DNA of 64,000 nt from Ancylostoma caninum (lineage: Eukaryota; Nematoda; Chromadorea; Rhabditida; Ancylostomatidae). The notes under the pieces are model-generated. The model worked only from the letters and a program-made list of their open reading frames with translations. It was not told the DNA's origin and did not search any database. Each line of letters begins with the position of its first letter. Position 1 is the stretch's first letter. Positions 57,530-64,000 of this stretch are shown here, piece after piece. The stretch lies in contig JBAJFG010000024.1 in the NCBI GenBank assembly GCA_037903475.1, positions 186,001 through 250,000 of the forward strand, written 5' to 3'. A program made the position numbers and the translations under genes.

Positions 57530-60500
57530 TTAGTTGCCATTCACGAGAGCGATGAGACCGTCCTTGTATGCTCCGGAGCAGTCACCCTTGATCATGTTCT
57601 CCAGGGAGGTCTTATACATAGCCTGAAGGAAAAATTCACATTTTCCTCGGAAAACTGGAGTGTACAATAAGAGGCAAATAGAGAGGAGATATAGGATAAT
57701 TTTATAGTCCTATTTTCCACTTTTGTTTTATCCTTCTTTGATAAGAAAGAGGATATTGTGGGAAAATCCTTCCTTTTTCGTCTTTATTATTCCTCACATA
57801 TTTTTCTGATTTCTATAAAGAATGTCACAGAAGAGCCCACCTGGAATTGCCCTCTGATGTCAACCATGTCGTATTCGCATCGGCTGACTACGAGTCGAAT
57901 TAGGTCGTTATCTCTGGTGCCAAGACCCTAAATAGACACAATTCATCAAGAACATACAGAAACGGAACTTGCTTCCGAATAAGTCCTCTCAAAAACATAA
58001 AGTATTGGACCAAGGAAATAAACTATACTAAGTCTAGAAAACAATTAGCAAATTTCCAGTTCTGCAGAGTATTGAAATGATAGCTAATAGGAGCTGATTT
58101 TTTTTTGCCAGCACCCAGAGGTTCAAGAAGGCCAAGAACAATTCGTCAGACATACCTTCATGCTCTCGTAGAGCAGTTTGGCGAAATATGCGGGTCGATT
58201 ACGAACCACAGCACAGACTGCGAGCAGACCATCTCGGATGTCGCCGGAGAACTCTGACTCGATTGCCTTCTCGATCGAGTGTTTGGTAACCTGTAAAGGA
58301 TACGCCGCTGAGATATTGCATAGAAATTCAGTGAAATAAATGCTTTGACCGCCTCTAGCTTCAAAAATTGAGCAAAAAAGGCACCTTTTGGTACTCATCA
58401 AACACCAGTCGAAGCTGGCTGAAGTTCTGACTAGCGAGGATCTGGTTGAAGCAGCTTTCATCTGTTCCCAGTCGGCGTTCACCAGCGCTGTACAACTTTC
58501 GAGCATCCTGAATTCAGAGATTCAGGTGCAACTAGTTCGATTTTTCCAAAACTTCCCAAAACTCCTACGAAACAGAACACGAACCTTGAGGTGGAAATTT
58601 TAAGAAGGTATGCCTACCTGATTTGCTCTGAGGCTATCAGTGAAGTTGGACTCATCTCTGCCGCCAGCACAGAGAGAAACAAGGAGGCGCTGAAAAAGTC
58701 TCGTTACGTCTTTGTTTACGTCTGTCATAGAATCCATGACCGATCCTTTCGTTTCCAACGATTTCCCGCTCTTTTCCAAGGTGATATACCGTTTATGACA
58801 TCACTTCAATGGAATCATACAACTTTTACCTGGAAGTAACCGCTGGTGTCGCCGATGAGGTCAGCCTCTAGTTCTCTGCGGTAGAGTTGCTTGTAAACCG
58901 TCCGGATCTCGGCAATTTGTTGGTTAGTTCGTGACGTCATAATCTCGATCAGCACCGATTCCTTTGTGCCCAAGCCCTGCATGGCTTTGTGTAACTGCTT
59001 GGCATCATACACGGCAGTGGGCTCCATGAGTGCAAGAATGAGGTCCTCGAAATCTCCAGTGAGTTCGGATTTGAGATCCTGAATAGGGAGATTTTGGCGC
59101 TATAAGGGAAAGAAAATTCTGGCTATAGGAATGTGCAGCGGTCTGGTCCCACTCGTACGCGCCGCACGTCTGCGTCTCGACTCTGATTGTTTGCGCATCC
59201 GCATATGCAGTCTAATTCTATTTCGTTAATATCACCATTCTCATTTTCGATTAATCATGTACTGTGCCTGCGAGTGGGTCCAGACTTTTGATTACTCCTA
59301 TAGGTGTCTACTAGTGCTGGTAAACGTGTAACTCCAGACGTGAGCCTTTTAGCAACATTCTACTGAAAGAAAATTCTGATTTTTCTAAGCCCACGCACCA
59401 AAGACCAGAATTTGACTCCCTGTTTTGCGATGTATCATTCGATCAATAAACAAAGTATGTTACTGCTGAGTAAGCTCGTTCCAAGCACACTCAAGCATCG
59501 TTCGCATGCTCGTTGATGTTTTCAACTGCATCGTTTTCTGTGAGACCTGGCAGCGATGCATCATGAGGCGCGTCTCAAAAACCGCAGACCACAGCTGTTC
59601 CAGCAATTTCTTGCACTGACAGCCTTTGCCATCCGTTCCACCGACAATTTTTCAAGCAGAGAAACCTCCTAACTGAAGGCAGAATTCATATTTCATCGAT
59701 GGAAACAAGACTAAATACCACAGAATATTACCTAGTTCAAACTCATGAAACTGCAAGTTTCGGGGATTCTTTCGTAGTGGTTCCGTTTTCGGAAATTAAC
59801 ACCAGAAACTAAATTCTACCCCACTGGCCCAAAGTCAGAGGTAGGAAAGTCCTGCCCATCGCGGCGGATTTGGCTCACGTCCAATGCGATAAAGAATACG
59901 ATTATGCGTCGAGTAAATCACTCATTCTGCGCCTACACCTAGTACGTGCAATAGCTGCGATTTTTGAAATCAACGATGTACATAGTCTGTTTCAAACACA
60001 ACGATGCTCGAGTATTCGTGCACATTGAGTGTTTTTTCTTTTCACCCTCTTCATTCTCTGCACATTTTCCAGCGTTCTTCCTTTCTTCGGCGTTTCTCCA
60101 AGCAATTTCTGCAGCAATACAAATTATAAGAAAAATAGCAAACTATGCACTTAGAAAATTTGCAAGAAGTAAAGAACGAAGGGATTTCCAGTAGGAAAGA
60201 TCCCATGTACGGATCCATCCCGAAAGTTTTCCAAAAAATCTACTGTCAAAATCACCAGGATTTCCCAACAGCAAGACCCTGCTCCTATAATTTGCTCCAA
60301 ATGTGGGGATCTGCCACTGATCTGCTGTTTTCTAGTACTAGGCGCCTCATAGCACAATCATACGCAACGATTATCCCCATCGATTACGACTGCGAACGGC
60401 AGCGAACGAGTTTCACGGGAATTGCGACGCATCAAACAAAAGTTGCCCCGATGTATAGCAGCAACACATATCCTTAATTTCAAATATTGTGGTTATTCCA

Positions 60501-60899
60501 TGTACAAGGTGTTGGTGCTTAAATTGAAAATTAGCCATATTTTTTTATTTGGTGAATGTCAGCCGAATAGATGTAACCATCCCACTAACCCTTTGATTTT
60601 GATCTCGACCGCCCTAGATCTATTGAACTGATAGTTCTCACCTTTATGAGATCCTTGCCATACATTACTTTGAAGGCCTTAGCGATTTCCTGCCTCTGCC
60701 AGTTGGTACGAGCGCACAGAACGCTGACCACCTGCAACGAGACGAAGTATAAACTTAACTCGAAACAGTCCAGAGCAATATTTCAGAAGCATGCCTTGGA
60801 ATTATTGCATCCGAGACCCTTCATGGCTTTTCGCAGAGTCTCAGCATCCTGATTAGCGTTGAAATTCGGAGCAGGTCGGATCGACGGTGTGCCGAGCAT
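57530..60899 (-). CDS. Annexin 'B', conventional four-repeat annexin (8 exons)
   Basis: Exons on the minus strand are 60899-60795, 60731-60642, 59078-58830, 58689-58618, 58507-58385, 58290-58156, 57927-57841 and 57622-57530. Each of the first seven is a whole number of codons (35, 30, 83, 24, 41, 45, 29), and the total is 317 aa, normal for an annexin without a long N-terminal tail. The four repeats show [29 protein letters not shown] and GLGTRDND as calcium loops, plus conserved [50 protein letters not shown] and [14 protein letters not shown] at the end. The first loop has Cys for Thr. The protein should bind acidic phospholipid in a calcium-dependent way, like C. elegans NEX proteins; which nex gene is orthologous I cannot say. 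Intron 1 starts with GC, not GT. Confidence 0.93.
59079..60641 (-). other. Annexin B intron 2
   Basis: 1.56 kb, the largest intron of the gene. The ordinary GTGAGA donor and TTCAG acceptor are clear. I see no repeat or exon in it. Confidence 0.6.
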
Positions 60900-60901
60900 T
60901 T

Positions 60902-60908
60902 CTGAGAG
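60902..60908 (-). promoter_or_regulatory. Candidate trans-splice acceptor of annexin B
   Basis: On the minus strand CTCTCAG ends two bases before the ATG at 60899. Such tight spacing is common for spliced-leader sites and supports this start codon. Confidence 0.45.
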
Positions 60909-63900
60909 GTTCTGGTTAGTATGTGCGGGTCATTTAGCCCTAGATGTCTAATGTGTAAGTTTCGTGAGTAACTATCGAGAAGTACGCGCATTTTCAAGGA
61001 GAAAAGACTTCATTGATAGGGGGAGAGGGTACCAGAGGAGAATCCCACGTGGGAGATCAGGACAATGGAAGCAGTGTGATGCTTGGGAAGAAGAGGGAGT
61101 CTAGAGATGTAAGCAGAAACTTGGAGACCAAAAGAGAAACAAAGGAACTGACATTATTTGGTGTTCTTAGCTCTGCGCAACTTCAGATGAAATTTAACTA
61201 GAAATGTGTATTCAGAGTTAGTTTTACATCCCCACTCGACAAAAATTCTGCCTGGAAATCCCTAAACTCATTCATCCCAGCAGCATGGGAGAGGAGTTTC
61301 AATTTCTCCATTTGATGGCCTTTTTATAAAAGAAACAGAAATTTACAACACATGCACTTTGTATGCCCTTCTAATACATAGTAATCAATTTTTCACGATG
61401 ATGGAAGTTCGAGAAAGTTTCCACGGAAATAAAATTCACAAAATCCCAAGCCTGTTATAAGGAAAATGAGTAAAAATTACCGTCCAGAAAATTTGCATTT
61501 CCGTGGTGCGTTAGCGTCACGTGAGTTTTTTTTTACCAAATGAAATATTGTATATTTTGTAAGGTTGTAAGTACAACATATAGATATATGCATATGTACT
61601 GCAATTGCTAGAACTGTGTGCCCTAACATTGTAAGTACTGTAATGTAGGCATTGCAGGGAAAAAAGTGATCAAAACTTCGGACATAATTCTTCCGCCAAC
61701 CTAAGTAATATTAGCCTACAAGTCAGCTGCATCCAAAGTCTCAGTATTTTCTATCAGTATCTCGACCACTGAGCTCTTATTATGGAAGAATTCAACTCTC
61801 CAGGAAATGGCAATTGATCAAAACGAGTTCAACCTAACCTATGGAAACCAGAGAAAACAGTGATTTAGTTGAACGACCTTCCCCGGCCTTTTTTGAGCGA
61901 CTTGGAGAGCGGCCACCTCCGCAGATACTTGGAACACGTATGAATAGTGTAATGGGAGCCAGTTACTGCGAAAACTATAACAATAGGGTACAACCAGGTG
62001 ACAATTCAGGTCCAAAGAGTGGAAAAAGCAGCCAAATTACATGGGTCAAGTGGTTAGAAGGTTTGGACGCAATCTTAGCCCCGCACGAACTTTTTCGGGC
62101 ATTAAAAAAAAGAAAGACAACATGGAAGGGAACACCCGCTGTCCTCTGTACGCGCAGCAATAGTATAAAGTCCATCAAAAGTGGTGTCCTTGACGCGAAG
62201 AGCAAACATCGCATGTGGTCGAGCGAAGGACGAGAGAGGGGCTGGCCATTAGCGCAAGTGCCACACCGTTAGTCATTTATGGCAGCTGGTACAGCGCACG
62301 TTAGGAGGGAACAAGTTCGGGGGCTCCACAGCTAAGGTCACTGCTTTGAACTGATCTCAATAATATTAACGTTAACGGCCTTGACAACGTTAACTTCCCT
62401 AAAGAGAAGAGCTGGCGCAGATGTCCAGCCGAGAACACTGATGTGGCAGTTGCAGAAGACAGATGTAAATATGTCCAGCCCGAGAGGATACTTAGAAAAG
62501 TAAACGCCTAGGTTCGCGATGACTCACAGGAAATGCGCATTAGGCCACGCCCCTAGCCGTAGGACGAGTTGAGTCATCAGTGACGTCATCAGCGGCACTT
62601 GTGTCCCTCGTTCACGGCTCCGTTCGCGCATAAGGAACCAACAATGTGTTGAAACGGCGGCGTGACTAAGTCGGAGCATCGCGCAGGAGTGTGGGAAGGT
62701 TACGGTTTTGACCAGAGATCCACTCATTCCGAGGGGTGAAGTTGCTAACCTTGAGGGTTTCCAGATTCCAAAAAACTCAAAAAAAAAGAAAAAGGAGAAG
62801 GGAAACTAGAGGTTTGCCCTAAAAATCAAGGGAAATCTAGATGCTCCAGCTTTTTGAGCGGTTCTGAAGTGGCTGTGCCGGCGTCGCGCTGCCGGCCATG
62901 GTCAATTCAGGGAAGGGCGCTGAATTCGCCAGCTTAAAATGTTTTGAACGACGCTGTCAACGCCGCAGACGCACGACCTATGTATGTTTTGCACTCCATT
63001 CTCGCGAAAACAAGCAAACAGGACGAAGCGGGGCTTCATAACGTGGACAGCAGTACCTCTTTTACAAACAAAATATGAGCGGGAGTACTACAAGAAGCGA
63101 AACCTTTTGATAGCAGAGCAGATTTACAGAAACCTTGTCGTCGATTTGGCGGAATTTTTGATGCTGAGAAAGTGAAAATGGCGGCAGCCACGTCATGTCA
63201 AGCAATTGCTGCAACTTACTCACGAATTTGCCGAGATTCTTGCATATCAGCTCAAAGAAACTTGCACAAGGACCGCTACGAAAAGGATGTGAAAGAACCG
63301 CACGGAAAGCCCAAAAATGACCCCCAACAGGGGATGCTTCTTGCAGAGGCTCCTTTGTATCCTATTACAAAAAACCTAAAGGCTTCGACGAACTTGCTGA
63401 ATTAATGTGCACCAAAATTCAGAAAATTCGAGAAACTTCTAGGTTTTTCACCGACCCCAATCAAAAGCAGCATGTCCCGTAAATTCAGAAATTAAATTCT
63501 GCCCTACGATTCTCATAGAGATTCATCAAAAAGTCCTGCGATTCTGTCGCAGCACTACCACAAGTTATTTCCAAAAAAAAAAAAACTAAAAAACTCCACA
63601 AAAAGGTTCGTAGAACATTCGGACCATAAAGTTGTTGTCGGTTGTCCAATATCTCTGAATGCTTCTTGATATTGGTTTGCGTATAGGATGCTTATTTTCA
63701 GTGCTTAGTATTTATTTATTTCTCATCAGCTATAAGTTGCGCTAGAAGAGATCATACAATTGTTGAAATTGGGCTTGATTCTTTTTATAGTGGTGTCTGT
63801 ATCAAGAGAGGGAAAATCGAGAGAAGGTGGACAGCGTTGCAAATTGAAGAAATCTGTGCTGTGCCGCTATTTCAAAACAATGCAAGGAATGCGAGATGGG

Positions 63901-64000
63901 AGGGGATGAGCGTGAGGGCGAAGGATTCAGCCATCGGCCTGCGGCGGCCATCGATAAGCCGTGAGGACCTGCAGAAGAAGTAGATGTGCGCACGGGCAAA
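60909..64000. other. Region upstream of annexin B, no gene recognised
   Basis: About 3.1 kb. The longest frame, plus strand 61841-62272, has no family motif and no visible splice partners. The region should include the annexin B promoter, but I see no clear motif. Confidence 0.5.

Noticed and set aside
61841..62272. 143-codon plus-strand open frame upstream of annexin B
   Set aside because: No recognisable domain and no conserved neighbour; kept as unproven.

Overview
The window is nuclear DNA of a clade V (rhabditid/strongylid-like) nematode. The evidence is many small exons with GTAAGT-type donors and TTTCAG-type acceptors, candidate trans-splice acceptors just upstream of start codons, and spliced products that match nematode versions of ODR-4, RNF-5, RNF-121, CCDC-55/NSRP1 and annexins. 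A hookworm-like genome (Ancylostoma or Necator type) would fit the heavy load of small TIR elements and the (TA)n tracts. That species-level guess is inference only. No prokaryotic features are present.

Six host genes could be rebuilt exon by exon, with reading frame kept across every junction. They are odr-4 (+, 7172-10824, 10 exons, 446 aa), rnf-5 (-, 13037-18772, 5 exons, 192 aa, first intron 4.4 kb), rnf-121 (+, 20361-24783, 8 exons, 337 aa), ccdc-55/NSRP1 (+, 25822-39129, 9 exons, 404 aa), a divergent annexin 'A' (+, 45474-55880, 9 coding blocks, 331 aa) and a conventional annexin 'B' (-, 57530-60899, 8 exons, 317 aa). From memory, C. elegans rnf-121, ccdc-55 and rnf-5 are neighbours (C16C10.5, .6, .7) on chromosome III, where odr-4 and most nex genes also lie. 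The window therefore looks like a conserved but reshuffled chromosome III-type block.

The space between and inside genes is filled with mobile DNA. Intron 7 of ccdc-55 carries a 9.3-kb Ty3/gypsy element (29156-38482, antisense, 5-bp target duplication AGGGT). A second, gag-deleted Ty3/gypsy element (33918-38012, 5-bp duplication CGATC) sits inside the first. rnf-5 intron 1 holds three (TA)n blocks interrupted by two TIR elements, plus a foldback element that encloses another MITE. rnf-121 intron 3 holds an 0.8-kb near-perfect palindrome. Upstream of annexin A is a foldback element built from a 22-bp minisatellite. Intron 6 of annexin A holds a mariner relic that was itself invaded by a MITE. 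Several MITE families occur two or three times in the window.

The two annexins are tail to tail and share exon structure almost codon for codon. Annexin B keeps GxGT calcium loops in repeats 2, 3 and 4. Annexin A has lost the loop in all four repeats, has a broken GG donor and an extra small intron, yet retains open reading frames. rnf-5 and rnf-121, both ER-membrane E3 ligases, lie head to head 1.6 kb apart. The most interesting items are the annexin pair with its non-canonical splice sites, the palindrome with a hammerhead-like core, the 22-bp-repeat foldback element, and an LTR with 24-bp inverted ends.
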